A DNA stretch of 64,000 bases from Streptomyces sp. TSRI0107 (lineage in GTDB: Bacteria; Actinomycetota; Actinomycetes; Streptomycetales; Streptomycetaceae), in NCBI RefSeq assembly GCF_001905845.1, contig NZ_LIVZ01000002.1, positions 1 to 64,000 of the forward strand. The letters run 5' to 3'. Numbering within the stretch: the first letter of the stretch is position 1; each line of letters starts with the position of its first letter. A program made the position numbers and the translations under genes. Below the pieces are notes generated by a model. The model saw only the letters and a program-made list of their open reading frames with translations. It was not told the DNA's origin and made no database searches. This document shows, one piece after another, positions 42,229 through 51,807 of this stretch.

Positions 42229-42375
42229 CCCCACCGGTTTCGGACGCGACTGTAGGAGCCGTCCATGTCCCTGACAACCCTGCGCGCGCGAATCCGTCGA
42301 ATGGATTTCGAAGACGCAGGTCGGGTGGGTGACGCTTGGGCGGATCGATCAACGAGCTTGAAGATCGAAGGAGTT

Positions 42376-42387
42376 GGGAGCGCTCCC
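42376..42387. promoter_or_regulatory. CebR-type operator 3
   Basis: GGGAGCGCTCCC again, 160 bp from operator 2. It is far upstream of the endoglucanase and 160 bp before the XRE pseudogene. It may support looping, or it may be the relic of a divergent CebR-controlled promoter. Confidence 0.75.
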
Positions 42388-42546
42388 GAAAGTTGCGAGA
42401 GCCGAACGCAAGCGCGACGGATCGTCCAGTTCCCTCTACGAGGAGATCGGGGGGACGGGAGCGGTCGGGGATACGGCAGCCTGGCGTCTCTGCAGCCCCA
42501 GCCGCTCCCGGTACCGCTCCGGTGTCGAAGCAGAACGGAGTCAAGG

Positions 42547-43679
42547 ATGCCCGCGCACAACGACGTTCCAGCTACATCGACATTCGGTCAGCGTGTCCAA
42601 CGCGCTCGCGAACGAACCGGGTAGACCAGGGCTGTCGTCGCGGGACTCATGGAGCAGTCCACCGAGTGGGTCAAGGCGATCGAGACCGGCCCAGCACGGC
42701 GCCCTGCCCGTCATCAAGCGCTCGCTGACGACCTACCGACTCGCGTCCGCCGACCGGGAGCCGGAGCCCGCCGACGTACTCGCCGCACGCCTGCGGCAGG
42801 CCTGGAAGCTGTGGCATGCCCGTGACCGCCGTTCGGGCCCGGGTCACACCGTCGAGGGCAACCGGTCCCGCATCGCCGCTCTCCTGCCCTCGCCGACACC
42901 CACACGCCACGCGCTCGCTCGAGGGGGCCGACCGCCGGCGCGCCCTCGTCGCGCTCGCCGAGACCTACCACCTGACCCAGTTGTTCCTCTCCTTCCAGCC
43001 CGCCCCGGAGTTGGTGATGCTCACGGGAGACCGGGCCATGACGGCGGCACAGGACGCGGACAGCCCGCGCGCGATCGCCGCGGCCGCCTGGTACGTCAAC
43101 CACGTCCACCGGGACGCCGGAGAAGCCTCGGAAGCACGCGTCGAGCCGGCCGAACAGGCTGCCGCGCTGCTGCCGGACCAGGACGACCCGGAGCACATCG
43201 CCCGCCTCGGCCTGCTCCACCTGGCGGTAGCCCTGTCGTACGCCAAGACCGGGCAGGCCGGGGACGCTTGGAGGTATTGGGACAAGGCCGACGCCGCCGC
43301 CCGCCGGCTCGGAGACGGCTACTCGCATCCCTGGCTCATGTTCGGGCGGGGCATCGTCGACGGCTACGCCATCACCATGCACAACGATCTCGTGCAGCCG
43401 GGCAAGGCCCTCCAGATCGCGGACTCTCTGGACCTTGACCGGATCCCGTCGGCAACCCGCCGCTCGTACCACCTGATCGAGACAGCCCGCGCCTACGGCA
43501 TGGCCGGCAAGCGCGTGGCGGCCGTCTCCCTGCTCAAGAAGGCCTACGAGGAGTCGCCGGAGACGATCCAGTACAACCTGCACACCCGCGGCGTCCTGCC
43601 GGAGCTGGTGAAGTCGGGACCGCGCATGGTCCGCGACGACGCACTTGGCTTGGCGCGAGATCTGGGAGTGCCCGTGTGA
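42547..43679 (+). pseudogene. XRE-family regulator with TPR-like C-terminus, inactivated
   Basis: The start MPAHNDVPATSTFGQRVQRARERTG is the usual HTH opening but hits an in-frame TAG at 42622-42624. The same frame continues with AVVAGLMEQSTEWVKAIETG, then shifts: VIKRSLTTYRLASADREPEPADVLAARL is in frame +1, and LEGADRRRALVALAETYHLTQLFLSF onward (from about 42915) is in frame +2. Part of the region after AIETG is also missing. The C-terminal 250 residues to LGVPV are intact and could be made alone from an internal start. Family members are about 400-residue regulators. Confidence 0.75.
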
Positions 43680-44008
43680 TCGCGTAGGGGTAGAAAACCT
43701 ACCCTCACGTCTGGGGGCAACAGGTCTACCCCTCAAGGGCGTTGACTGCCCGTAGCGTCGGCAGCTCCGAAAGACCCCCGCGACCGCGCGAACGGTCCGG
43801 GGGCGGACCGCGGGCCCCGGGGCGGCACCGCCGCACCAACACACTCCCCGTGCTGTCCCCTGCCCCCGCCCGTCAGACGGAAGCGACGCGCCTCATCCGC
43901 ACAGGCACCGTGGGAGCACGCGGGCGTCCTTGTCCGGCCCTACGTGGCTCGCCTGGGAACGGACATCCACGCGAGCGCCCAGGCGGGCCCCCTCGGGGGT
44001 GAGCGCTG
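43680..44008. other. Non-coding spacer in the decayed island
   Basis: GGGTAG-AAAAC-CTACCC (43688-43704) is an inverted repeat directly after the pseudogene stop, and GTCTACCCCTC repeats part of it about 20 bp later. These could be a terminator or an operator. No convincing coding frame follows. Confidence 0.45.
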
Positions 44009-44182
44009 GTGGTGACCTACCAGCCCCGCCTCGGAGACCTCGTCCAGGACACCGGCGCACGGAAGATCGCCCCGCTCGTCCGCTACCCGTGGCGGAGGTG
44101 CGGGGCGCCTCCCGCGCTGAAGGGAAACGGCTGGACGCAGGCGAGGCGTCAGGGGGGCAAGTTCAAGAGGGACCGTCGTTGA
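44009..44182 (+). pseudogene. Remnant of a small protein commonly paired with XRE-TPR regulators
   Basis: VVTYQPRLGDLVQDTGARKIA resembles the start of a short (about 60-residue) Streptomyces protein encoded beside XRE-TPR regulators. After about 20 residues the expected sequence is lost (PLVRYPWRRCGAPPALKGNGW). The frame ends inside the convergent cyclase gene. Assignment rests on about 20 residues only. Confidence 0.35.
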
Positions 44183-44606
44183 TCACGCCGAGCTGCCGCA
44201 ACTGCGAGAGCACGTCCACGACGCCCCAGATCTCGGCGATCCGGCCGCCAGTGAAGCGGAAGACGAAGATCTCGTCATACCGGACCGATGCGCCTGTCGG
44301 CGGGAGCCCTCTGTACTCGCCCTGGTGGGTCCCGGTGACCGTGTTCCTGACCACGACCTTGTCCCCCTCGGCGATCAAATCCTCCACCTCGACACGGAGA
44401 TCGGGGAACGCGCGAAGCAGCACCACCCACACCCGTTTGAGCGCCTGCGCCCCCGTCGCGCCCATCGGCACGGGCGCGTGGAACAGCAGGTCCGGGGCGA
44501 CGACCTCGTCGATGGTCTTGGCGACGGCCTCCGCGTCGCCGCTGTTCATGGCGTCGTGCAGACGGCTGAACACCGCCTTGTTCCGGGCCACCTGGTCTGT
44601 CGACAT
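44163..44606 (-). CDS. Ester cyclase / SnoaL-like NTF2-fold protein
   Basis: A 147-residue SnoaL-like polyketide-cyclase-family protein. FSRLHDAMNSGDAEAVAKTIDEVVAPDLLFHAP is the standard opening. LRAFPDLRVEVEDLIAEGDKVVVRNTVTGTHQGEYRGLPPTG is the signature core, and VRYDEIFVFRFTGGRIAEIWGVVDVLSQLRQLG closes it. ATG 44606 follows GAGGAGGAGCGC, which excludes the longer frame from 44729. No polyketide genes are nearby, so it is probably a stand-alone hydrolase or isomerase of unknown substrate. Confidence 0.87.
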   Translation of the reverse strand: MSTDQVARNKAVFSRLHDAMNSGDAEAVAKTIDEVVAPDLLFHAPVPMGATGAQALKRVWVVLLRAFPDLRVEVEDLIAEGDKVVVRNTVTGTHQGEYRGLPPTGASVRYDEIFVFRFTGGRIAEIWGVVDVLSQLRQLGVINDGPS

Positions 44607-44779
44607 GCGCTCCTCCTCGAATCGGCCGCACGTGACGGCATACGGCGGCTCCGCATCCAGGACGAGACACCTCACCACGATGTGACATACGGAGGGCGCG
44701 GTGACGCGCGCGGACGCACGTCGCGCCATGCGTCACACTGTCGTCGTTCGTGATCAGGCGTGCTGCGGGGGTCCGTGCG

Positions 44780-45241
44780 GTGAGCGGGAGAGAGAAACGG
44801 CCGACGCGATGGCGTCGTCGCGTGGTGCTGGTGGCTCTGACCGCCGCGCTTCTCGCCGCGGCCGCCTGGCGACTCATCGACGTCCAGGACTCCAAGCCCC
44901 GGCTCGCTGTCGTCCCCTCCCGTTCCTCGGTGCTCGGTACCTGGGAACTGGAGGACGACGCCGGCGGCCAGGTGGAGTTCGCCGCCGACGGGCGGTTCTC
45001 GGCGGTCGACCTGCCGGTCAGGACGTCGCCGGGCGGGGAGTTCACCGGCGCCGGAAGCTGGTCGCTGGACGACCGGGGCGGGTCCGTGAAGCTCGCGCCG
45101 GATGATCCCCCCGCGGGCATGAACCCGCAGCCCGGCCTGGCGGTCGTCCGCGCCGACGGGGACGTGCGGTTGTGTGTCACGTCCGGGTCGCCGGGCGTGC
45201 TCTGCGACCAGCTGCTGCGGCTTGCGGCGGCGCCTCGGTGA
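44780..45241 (+). CDS. Membrane-anchored lipocalin-like protein, function unknown
   Basis: A 153-residue protein from GTG 44780; an in-frame GTG at 44750 without a leader would add ten residues. A basic N-terminus (REKRPTRWRRR) is followed by one transmembrane helix (VVLVALTAALLAAAAWRLI). The external domain begins SVLGTWELEDDAGGQVEFAADGRFSAVDL, which resembles small bacterial beta-barrel domains where GTW opens the first strand. VCVTSGSPGVLC near the end could form a disulphide. I do not recognise a specific family. Confidence 0.6.
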   Translation: MSGREKRPTRWRRRVVLVALTAALLAAAAWRLIDVQDSKPRLAVVPSRSSVLGTWELEDDAGGQVEFAADGRFSAVDLPVRTSPGGEFTGAGSWSLDDRGGSVKLAPDDPPAGMNPQPGLAVVRADGDVRLCVTSGSPGVLCDQLLRLAAAPR

Positions 45242-45693
45242 CCTGCGCTGCACTCTGGACCCGCGTGTGTACGGCGTGGTCTCCGACGCCGACGGTCAGC
45301 GTCTGCGCAGGGTGCCGGTGCAGCGGGTGTGAACGCGTCCGGACCGGTCCGCACGGTCCGGAGAGCCGGCCCGCCCAGTTGGCGCTGGCCGGTGCCGGCG
45401 AGGCACGCCGCCGCCTGCTGGAACCCGGGGCAGCGGATCTGAAGGGCGAGGTCGCGCGCGCGACGCGGCTCGCCCGTTCAACGGTGGCCCTGTGCGACCA
45501 CTACGACGCGCTCACAGGTGCCGTGACGTGCTTGGTCTGACCGCCTGATCAAGCACGGCGAAGCGTCCGTCGCCTACGACCGGTTCAAAGTCCCTGCTGA
45601 AGAGTCGCACGCTGTTGTGACCCAGCAACGCGTGCCCTTTCGGCCGCGTCGATGGCACTTTGACGGTTCGCCGGGCGCAAGTGCCACACGGAG
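45242..45693. other. Decayed region without a recognisable gene
   Basis: Short stretches read like protein in different frames: GDLRCTLDPRVYGVVSDADGQ from 45239, and later LKGEVARATRLARSTVALCDHY up to 45538. They do not join into one frame and have no leader. Codon bias is typical, so the region probably derives from former genes. Confidence 0.5.
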
Positions 45694-46209
45694 TCACACG
45701 GGCAGCCCCACGTGATCGGCGAGCTCGCGCATCTCCGGCGTCAGTGTCCGCCGTCTGCTCACGATGCGGTCGAGGATGTCACGGGCGTACCGCTGGTTGG
45801 GCAGCCACTCCGACGAGCCGGCCCGGATCCGGTGGAAGACGTCGACGGCCTCGGCGTACTGCCGCAGCTGCGTGTGCGCGCTCGCGACATCGAGCAGGTG
45901 CCTGTTCCGGTTGTTCGACGTCGGCTTGAGGCTGTCGGCGGGGATGCGCGAGGCGAGGGAGAGCACCTTGTCCGGCCGCCCCGCGACCATCGCGTTCTCC
46001 GTACGCTTCAGTTCGACCGTGATCGGCCCGAAGGTGCGCGGGAAGTCACCCTCGGGTGTGCAGTCGCGCCCGAGCGCCACCGCCGCGGACTTCGCGAGCC
46101 GCAGCGCGTCCTCGGCCTCACCGGGGCGGTTGTCACGGATGGCGGCCGCCGATACGCGCAGCAGGAGCCAGCCCCACGCGCTCAGCTCGGCCGGCGTCGC
46201 CCGGGACAT
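45694..46209 (-). pseudogene. C-terminal fragment of an XRE-TPR regulator abutting lacI
   Basis: 171 residues with helical repeats (WLLLRVSAAAIRDNRPGEAEDALRLAKSAA, HLLDVASAHTQLRQYAEAVDVFHRI) and the ending MRELADHVGLPV, typical of the C-terminus of XRE-TPR regulators. The frame is open upstream (AEARELAVRWADDVEPR) right to the lacI stop at 46276. The HTH and about 200 residues are therefore missing, replaced by lacI. It is a different lineage from the remnant at 42547. Confidence 0.65.
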
Positions 46210-46275
46210 GCGCGGCTCGACGTCGTCGGCCCAGCGGACGGCCAGCTCCCGGGCCTCTGCCCTTGTCGTGGCCCG

Positions 46276-47301
46276 TCACGCCGACTCCCGCACCACCAAC
46301 CGCGTCCGCAGGATCACATGCCGCCAGGCCACCTCCGGCTGTTCCATCTCCTCCAGCAGCAGTCGCACCAGCGTGTGGCCGATCTCCTCCAGTGGCTGGC
46401 GGACGGTGGTCAGGGGTGGGTCGGTGTGCTGGGCGAGTTGGAAGTCGTCGAAGCCGATGACGGCGACGTCGTCGGGGACGCGGCGGCCTGCCGTGCGGAG
46501 GACGGCGAGGGCTCCGGCGGCCATGGTGTCGGAGGCGGCGAGGACGGCGTCGACGTGCGGGTGCCGGCGGAGGAGTTCGGTCATCGCCCGGCGTCCGCTC
46601 GCCTCGGTGAAGTCGCCCTCGACGGTCCAGGAGGCGTCGGCGGGCAGGCCGGCGTCGGCGAGGGCCTGGTGGTAGCCGCGCAGACGGCACTGGGCGACGT
46701 ACATGCCGAGCGGGCCGGTGATGGCGGCGATGGACCGCCGGCCGCCGCGCAGCAGGTGGGCGACGGCGTCGCGGGCGCCGCCCACGTTGTCGGCGTCGAC
46801 GTAGGTGACCCGCTCGTCACCGGAGCGGCGGCCGAGCAGCACGGTGGGCAGGCCGGCGTCGGCGAGCATGTCGGGCAGCCGGTCCTCGGCGCGTACGGAC
46901 ATCAGCAGGACGCCGTCGACGCGGCCGCCGCGCGCGTACTCGACGAAGCGCTGCCGTTCGGCGTCCGTGCGGACCAGGGTGAGCAGGAGTTGTACGGAGG
47001 TGTCGGTCAGCGCGTCACCGACGGCGGTGACCGTCTCGGAGAAGAACGGCTCGCCGAACAGCCGCCAGTCGCGTTCCGTCATCACCAGTGCCACGGCGTC
47101 GGCCCGCCGCCCGGCGAGCGACCGTGCCGCCAGGTTGGGCACGTAGCCGAGTTCGGCGATGGCCCGCTGCACGGCGCGGCGCGTCGACTCCTTGACGCCC
47201 GCCTCGTTGTTGACGACGCGGGAGACCGTGCCCCGCCCGACGCCGGCGAGTGCGGCCACCTGTTCCAGTGTGGGCGTCGTACCGGCCCGCCGTCTGACCA
47301 T
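46276..47301 (-). CDS. LacI-family regulator, CebR-like
   Basis: A 341-residue LacI repressor. The HTH TLEQVAALAGVGRGTVSRVVN (about residues 11-31) has the same recognition helix GVGRGTVSRV as CebR, the cellooligosaccharide repressor that binds TGGGAGCGCTCCCA. The hinge helix VPNLAARSLAGRR and a periplasmic-binding-like sensor domain follow (VDADNVGGARDAVAHLL, VDAVLAASDTMAAGAL, VIGFDDFQLAQHTDPPLTTV). ATG 47301 has a G-run leader six bases upstream. It lies 4 kb upstream of the operators it probably recognises, with the decayed island between. Confidence 0.85.
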   Translation of the reverse strand: MVRRRAGTTPTLEQVAALAGVGRGTVSRVVNNEAGVKESTRRAVQRAIAELGYVPNLAARSLAGRRADAVALVMTERDWRLFGEPFFSETVTAVGDALTDTSVQLLLTLVRTDAERQRFVEYARGGRVDGVLLMSVRAEDRLPDMLADAGLPTVLLGRRSGDERVTYVDADNVGGARDAVAHLLRGGRRSIAAITGPLGMYVAQCRLRGYHQALADAGLPADASWTVEGDFTEASGRRAMTELLRRHPHVDAVLAASDTMAAGALAVLRTAGRRVPDDVAVIGFDDFQLAQHTDPPLTTVRQPLEEIGHTLVRLLLEEMEQPEVAWRHVILRTRLVVRESA

Positions 47302-47368
47302 GTCCACCCCCCATGGGCGTCCGATCTTACGGGCCGTGGCCCGTCGTGATCGAACGCCCGGGGGTCCG

Positions 47369-48952
47369 TCAGGCGCCGTACCGCTCGCGCAGTTCGACCT
47401 TGCGCACCTTTCCGGACACCGTCATCGGGAAGGTGTCCAGGACGCGGAGGCCGGTCGGGATCTTGTAGTGGGCCAGCCGGCCGTCGCAGTACGCCCGCAG
47501 CTCGTCCAGGGTCGGGGGGTCGGCCGGATCGCGTGGGATGACGCAGGCCAGTACCTCCTCGCCGTAGTGCTCGTGGGGTACGCCGATCACCTGGACGTCG
47601 GCGATCTTCGGGTGGCCGTACAGGAACTCCTCGATCTCGCGAGGGTAGATGTTCTCGCCGCCCCGGATGATCATGTCCTTGATGCGGCCGACGATCTCGA
47701 CGTAGCCGTCGTCCCGCATCAGCGCGAGGTCCCCGGTGTGCATCCAGCGGCCGGCGTCGACGGCCTCGGCGGTCTTCTCGGGCTCGTTCCAGTAGCCGAG
47801 CATCACGCTGTAGCCGCGGGTGCACAGCTCGCCCGCGGTGCCGCGCGGCCGGGTCACGCCGGTCGCCGGGTCGACGATCTTCACCTCGATGTGCGGCAGG
47901 GCCCGGCCGACCGTGCCCGTGCGGTGCTCCAGGTCGTCGTCCATGCGGGTCTGCAGCGACACCGGGGACGTCTCGGTCATGCCGTAGCAGATGGAGACCT
48001 CCGCCATGTGCATCTCGGCGACCACCCGCTTCATCACCTCGACCGGGCAGGGCGAGCCCGCCATGATGCCCGTGCGCAGGGAGGAGAGGTCGTAGCTCGC
48101 GAAGTCGGGGAGGTTCAGCTCCGCGATGAACATCGTCGGGACGCCGTACAGGGAGGTGCAGCGCTCCTGCTGCACCGCCTCCAGGGTGGCCTTCGGGTCG
48201 AAGGAGGGGGCGGGGATGACGATGCAGGCGCCGTGGGAGGTGGCCGCCAGGTTGCCCATGACCATGCCGAAGCAGTGGTAGAAGGGCACGGGCACGCAGA
48301 CCCGGTCCCCCTCGCCGTAGCCGATCGACTCGCCCACGAAGTAGCCGTTGTTGAGGATGTTGTGGTGGGAGAGGGTGGCGCCCTTGGGGAAGCCCGTCGT
48401 GCCCGACGTGTACTGGATGTTGATGGGGTCGTCGCAGGACAGTTCCTCGGGGCGCGCGTCGGGCGTGGCCCGGCCCAGCAGCGCCTCCCAGCTCGGGTCG
48501 CCGAAGTACACGGCCTCCCGCAGCAGCGGGCAGTCGCCGCGCACCTGCTCGACCATCGCCTGGTAGTCGCTGGTCTTGTGGCTGAGCGAGGCGAAGAGCA
48601 GCGAGACGCCGGACTGCTTCAGGACGTACTCCACCTCGTGGGTGCGGTACGCCGGGTTGATGTTCACCATGATCGCGCCGATGCGCGCCGTGGCGTACTG
48701 GACGAGGACCCATTCCGGGCAGTTGACCGCCCAGACGCCCACCCGGTCGCCCTTCGCGACGCCGCTCGCGAGCAGCGCCCGCGCCAGCGTGTCGACGTCC
48801 GCCGCGAACTCGGCGTACGTCCAGCGGCGGCCGGACGGTACGTCGACCAGCGCCTCCCGGTCCGGCCAGGCGGCGGCCGTGCGGTCCAGGTTCGCGCCGA
48901 TGGTGTCGCCGAGCAGCGGGGTGGCGCTCACCCCGTGGGTGTACGAGTTCAC
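47369..48952 (-). CDS. Acyl-CoA synthetase (AMP-binding, fatty-acid type)
   Basis: A 527-residue adenylate-forming enzyme. [22 protein letters not shown] is the AMP-binding P-loop motif A3. [12 protein letters not shown] is A5, [39 protein letters not shown] covers A7-A8, and [14 protein letters not shown] holds the catalytic A10 lysine. Sequence style is that of medium/long-chain acyl-CoA ligases of fatty-acid catabolism. GTG 48952 overlaps the upstream synthetase stop (GTGA), so the two are coupled. Confidence 0.92.
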   Translation of the reverse strand: MNSYTHGVSATPLLGDTIGANLDRTAAAWPDREALVDVPSGRRWTYAEFAADVDTLARALLASGVAKGDRVGVWAVNCPEWVLVQYATARIGAIMVNINPAYRTHEVEYVLKQSGVSLLFASLSHKTSDYQAMVEQVRGDCPLLREAVYFGDPSWEALLGRATPDARPEELSCDDPINIQYTSGTTGFPKGATLSHHNILNNGYFVGESIGYGEGDRVCVPVPFYHCFGMVMGNLAATSHGACIVIPAPSFDPKATLEAVQQERCTSLYGVPTMFIAELNLPDFASYDLSSLRTGIMAGSPCPVEVMKRVVAEMHMAEVSICYGMTETSPVSLQTRMDDDLEHRTGTVGRALPHIEVKIVDPATGVTRPRGTAGELCTRGYSVMLGYWNEPEKTAEAVDAGRWMHTGDLALMRDDGYVEIVGRIKDMIIRGGENIYPREIEEFLYGHPKIADVQVIGVPHEHYGEEVLACVIPRDPADPPTLDELRAYCDGRLAHYKIPTGLRVLDTFPMTVSGKVRKVELRERYGA

Positions 48953-50625
48953 CGGAAGTCCTCCTCGCGGTACTCGGCGTCCGAACCGGCCGCCGTGGCC
49001 TCGCGCAGCTGCACGCGGCGGATCTTGCCGGAGACGGTCTTGGGCAGGTCGGCGAACTCCAGGCGGCGGATGCGCTTGTACGGCGCCAGGACCTCGCGGG
49101 AGTGCTCGAACAGCACCTTCGCGGTGTCGGGGCCCGGCGACCAGCCGTCCGCGAGGACGACGTAGGCCTTGGGGACGGCCAGGCGCAGCTCGTCCGGGGC
49201 CGGCACGACGGCGGCCTCGGCGACCGCCTCGTGCTCCAGCAGGGCGCTCTCCAGCTCGAACGGGCTGATCTTGTAGTCGGACGCCTTGAAGACGTCGTCG
49301 CTGCGCCCGATGTACGTCAGGTATCCGTCCTCGTCCCGCGCCCCGATGTCGCCGGTGCGGTAGTAGCCGCCGGACATCACCTCCGCCGTGCGCTCGGCGT
49401 CGCCGTGGTAGCCGGTCATCAGGCCGACCGGGCGGGCGGACAGGTCGAGGGCGATCTCGCCCTCGGGGGCGCCGGGGGCGCCGGTGACCGGGTCGAGGAG
49501 TTCCACGCGGTAGCCGGGGCTGGGGCGGCCCATGGAGCCCGTCTTCAGCGGCTGGCCGGGGGTGTTGGCGACCTGTACGGCGGTCTCGGTCTGGCCGAAG
49601 CCGTCCCGGATGGTGACGCCCCAGGCGCGCCGCACCTGTTCGATGACCTCGGGGTTCAGCGGCTCGCCCGCGGCGACGGCCTCGCGGGGCGGGGTGCGCA
49701 GCGCGCTCAGGTCCGCCTGGATGAGCATGCGCCACACGGTGGGCGGGGCGCAGAAGGTGGTGACGCCGGCCCGGTCCATCTCGGCCATCAGGCGGGCCGC
49801 GTCGAAGCGGGTGTAGTTGTGCAGGAAGACGGTCGCCTCGGCGTTCCACGGGGCGAAGAGGTTCGACCAGGCGTGCTTGGCCCAGCCCGGCGAGGAGATG
49901 TTCAGATGCACGTCGCCGGGCTTCAGGCCGATCCAGTACATGGTCGCCAGGTGCCCGATCGGGTACGTGGTGTGGGTGTGCTCGACCAGCTTGGGGCGGG
50001 CGGTGGTGCCGGAGGTGAAGTAGAGCATCAGCGGGTCGTCGGCGCGGGTCGGGCCGTCGGGTGTGAAGCCGGCCGGCGCCGAGTACGCCTCCTCGTACGG
50101 CAGCCAGCCGTCCGGCGCGCCGCCCACCGCGATCCGGGTGTAGCCGCCGGGCACCTCGGCGAACTTGCCGGTGTCGTCGGCGCGGACGAGCACATGGCGG
50201 ACCCGGCCCCGCTCCACGCGGTCGCGCAGGTCGGCGGGGCCGAGCAGCGGGGTGGCCGGGATGACGACCGCGCGCAGCTTCATCGCGGCCAGCGCGGTCT
50301 CCCACAGCTCGGCCTGGTTGCCGAGCATGACGAGGACGCGGTCACCGGCGGTGACGCCCCGCGCGCGCAGCCAGTTCGCGGCCCGGTCGGAGCGGTCGGA
50401 CAGTTCGGCGAAGCTCAGCCGGGTCTCGGTGCCGTCCTCCTCGACGATGTGCAGCGCGGTGCGGTCGTTGCCGTCCGCGATGACGTCGAACCAGTCCAGC
50501 GCCCAGTTGAAGTGCTCGGGCCGGGGCCAGGCGAACCCCTCGTACGCCGTGGCGTAGTCCTCACGGTGTGCCAGCAGGAAGTCCCGCGCCCTGCGGAAGT
50601 CCTCGGTCGCCGTCGCCGTCGTCAT
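48949..50625 (-). CDS. Acyl-CoA synthetase (AMP-binding, acetyl/medium-chain type)
   Basis: A 558-residue adenylate-forming enzyme with an N-terminal ACS-like segment ([20 protein letters not shown]). [21 protein letters not shown] is A3, [16 protein letters not shown] is A5, and [39 protein letters not shown] is A7-A8. [15 protein letters not shown] has the A10 lysine. It resembles acyl-CoA synthetases of the medium-chain (ACSM-like) branch. ATG 50625 follows AGAGGGAG. It is divergent from a GAF-LuxR regulator, and a 16-bp palindrome lies between them. Confidence 0.92.
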   Translation of the reverse strand: MTTATATEDFRRARDFLLAHREDYATAYEGFAWPRPEHFNWALDWFDVIADGNDRTALHIVEEDGTETRLSFAELSDRSDRAANWLRARGVTAGDRVLVMLGNQAELWETALAAMKLRAVVIPATPLLGPADLRDRVERGRVRHVLVRADDTGKFAEVPGGYTRIAVGGAPDGWLPYEEAYSAPAGFTPDGPTRADDPLMLYFTSGTTARPKLVEHTHTTYPIGHLATMYWIGLKPGDVHLNISSPGWAKHAWSNLFAPWNAEATVFLHNYTRFDAARLMAEMDRAGVTTFCAPPTVWRMLIQADLSALRTPPREAVAAGEPLNPEVIEQVRRAWGVTIRDGFGQTETAVQVANTPGQPLKTGSMGRPSPGYRVELLDPVTGAPGAPEGEIALDLSARPVGLMTGYHGDAERTAEVMSGGYYRTGDIGARDEDGYLTYIGRSDDVFKASDYKISPFELESALLEHEAVAEAAVVPAPDELRLAVPKAYVVLADGWSPGPDTAKVLFEHSREVLAPYKRIRRLEFADLPKTVSGKIRRVQLREATAAGSDAEYREEDFR

Positions 50626-50697
50626 CTGTTCTCCCTCTGTCCGGACCGTTGCCGGGCGGCTCCCGGACATCGTGTAATCCGTGATGCAGATCTCAAT

Positions 50698-50713
50698 ACC
50701 CCCTAACGGGGGT
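50698..50713. promoter_or_regulatory. 16-bp palindrome ACCCCC-TAAC-GGGGGT in the synthetase/GAF-LuxR promoter
   Basis: Perfect 6-bp arms with a 4-base spacer, 73 bp upstream of the synthetase ATG and 37 bp upstream of the regulator GTG. It is a natural site for the divergently encoded LuxR-type regulator. A related element, AACCCCC-TTA-GGGGGTT, occurs at 54644. Confidence 0.62.
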
Positions 50714-50749
50714 GTGCGCCGCAGGACGCGGTCGGGAAAGGGCGAGCAC

Positions 50750-51583
50750 GTGGGAGCACACGCAGCGGACACGGCGGAGATTCGGGGCGCGCTGCTGCGG
50801 CTGCGCCGTACGACCGGCCTCCCGGTGGCCTTCGGCGGGCTGGTGGAGGCGGGGCGCCCGCGGATGCGCATCACCGAGCTGACCGGGACGCGCACGCCGG
50901 CGCTCAGCGCGCTCGCGGTGACCTCCGGCAACGGGCTGGGCGGCAAGGCGGTGGCGCTGGGCCGGCCGTGCGCCGTGGCGGACTACTCCGCCTCACGGCA
51001 GATCAGCCACGAGTACGACGTGCCGGTCGCGGCGGAGGGCCTGCGGTCCGTGCTCGCCGTGCCCGTCGTCGTACGGCGCCGGGTGCGGGGTGTGCTGTAC
51101 GGCGCCCTGCGCACCGCCGACCCGCTGGGCGACCGGACGCTGCACGCGGCGGTCGAGGCGGCGCGGGACGTGGAGCAGGCGCTGGTGGCGCGGGACGAGG
51201 CCCGGGGTCTGCTGGTCGCGGCGCGGGTCGAGCCGGGCGGCGACGCGGCGGCGGGCGCCGTACGGGAGCGGATGCGGGAGGCGCACGCGGCGCTGCGGGC
51301 GCTGGCGCCGCGGATCGCCGACCCGGCGCTGCGGGCGGAGCTGCTCCAGGCGTGCGGGCTGCTGGCGCCGGAGACCGTGCCGGACGCGGTGCGGCTGGCG
51401 CCGCGTGAGGTGGACGTGCTGGCGTGTGTGGCGTCGGGGGCGACGAACGCGGTGACTGCGGAGCGGCTGGGGCTGCGGCCGGAGACGGTGAAGAGCTATC
51501 TGCGCTCGGCGATGCGGAAGCTGGGGGTGCGCAGGCGCGGGGAGGCGGTGGTCGCGGCACGGCGGGCGGGGGTGCTGCCGTAG
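50750..51583 (+). CDS. GAF-like/LuxR-type transcriptional regulator
   Basis: A 277-residue protein. An N-terminal GAF-like sensor is suggested by LVEAGRPRMRITELTGTRTPALSALAVTSGNGLGGKAVA and YDVPVAAEGLRSVLAVPVVVRRRVRGVLYGA. A helical linker follows, and a C-terminal LuxR HTH (LAPREVDVLACVASGATNAVTAERLGLRPETVKSYLRSAMRKLGV) completes it. There is no receiver domain, so it senses a ligand directly. GTG 50750 is chosen by domain start. It is divergent from the acyl-CoA synthetases and probably controls them. Confidence 0.85.
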   Translation: MGAHAADTAEIRGALLRLRRTTGLPVAFGGLVEAGRPRMRITELTGTRTPALSALAVTSGNGLGGKAVALGRPCAVADYSASRQISHEYDVPVAAEGLRSVLAVPVVVRRRVRGVLYGALRTADPLGDRTLHAAVEAARDVEQALVARDEARGLLVAARVEPGGDAAAGAVRERMREAHAALRALAPRIADPALRAELLQACGLLAPETVPDAVRLAPREVDVLACVASGATNAVTAERLGLRPETVKSYLRSAMRKLGVRRRGEAVVAARRAGVLP

Positions 51584-51807
51584 CGCCCGCTGTGGGGACC
51601 GATTTCGTTCACCGTGCAACGAAGTGCCGCCCGTGAGGGCCGTAACAGCCGTCCGTGATGCGCCGGAAGCGCCCTCCTTCATGCAATTGACCCCCCGCTG
51701 AAATTCCCCATGCACCCGGCTGTTATTTCCCTCACCGTCTCACCCCTCCGAATTTCAATGACTTGCCGCCTAGAATTTGGCCCGAACACGACACACGGAG
51801 GGGAGCG

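Larger units (their letters stand above)
42147..42546. other. 400-base upstream region of the cellulase cluster
   Basis: No gene is visible. It holds the leader of the endoglucanase, three GGGAGCGCTCCC operators (annotated separately) and the leader (GGAG at about 42537) of the XRE pseudogene. The middle part (42230-42370) has a lower GC content than the surroundings and no obvious repeats. Confidence 0.6.

Noticed and set aside
45172..45540. A 122-codon plus-strand frame after the lipocalin-like gene
   Set aside because: No leader, no recognisable domain, and its first part overlaps a better-supported gene in another frame.
47369..50305. A single 978-codon minus-strand frame joining two acyl-CoA synthetases
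   Set aside because: Only the 3' 527 codons show adenylation motifs. The rest is a shadow of the upstream synthetase, which lies in another frame and overlaps by GTGA.
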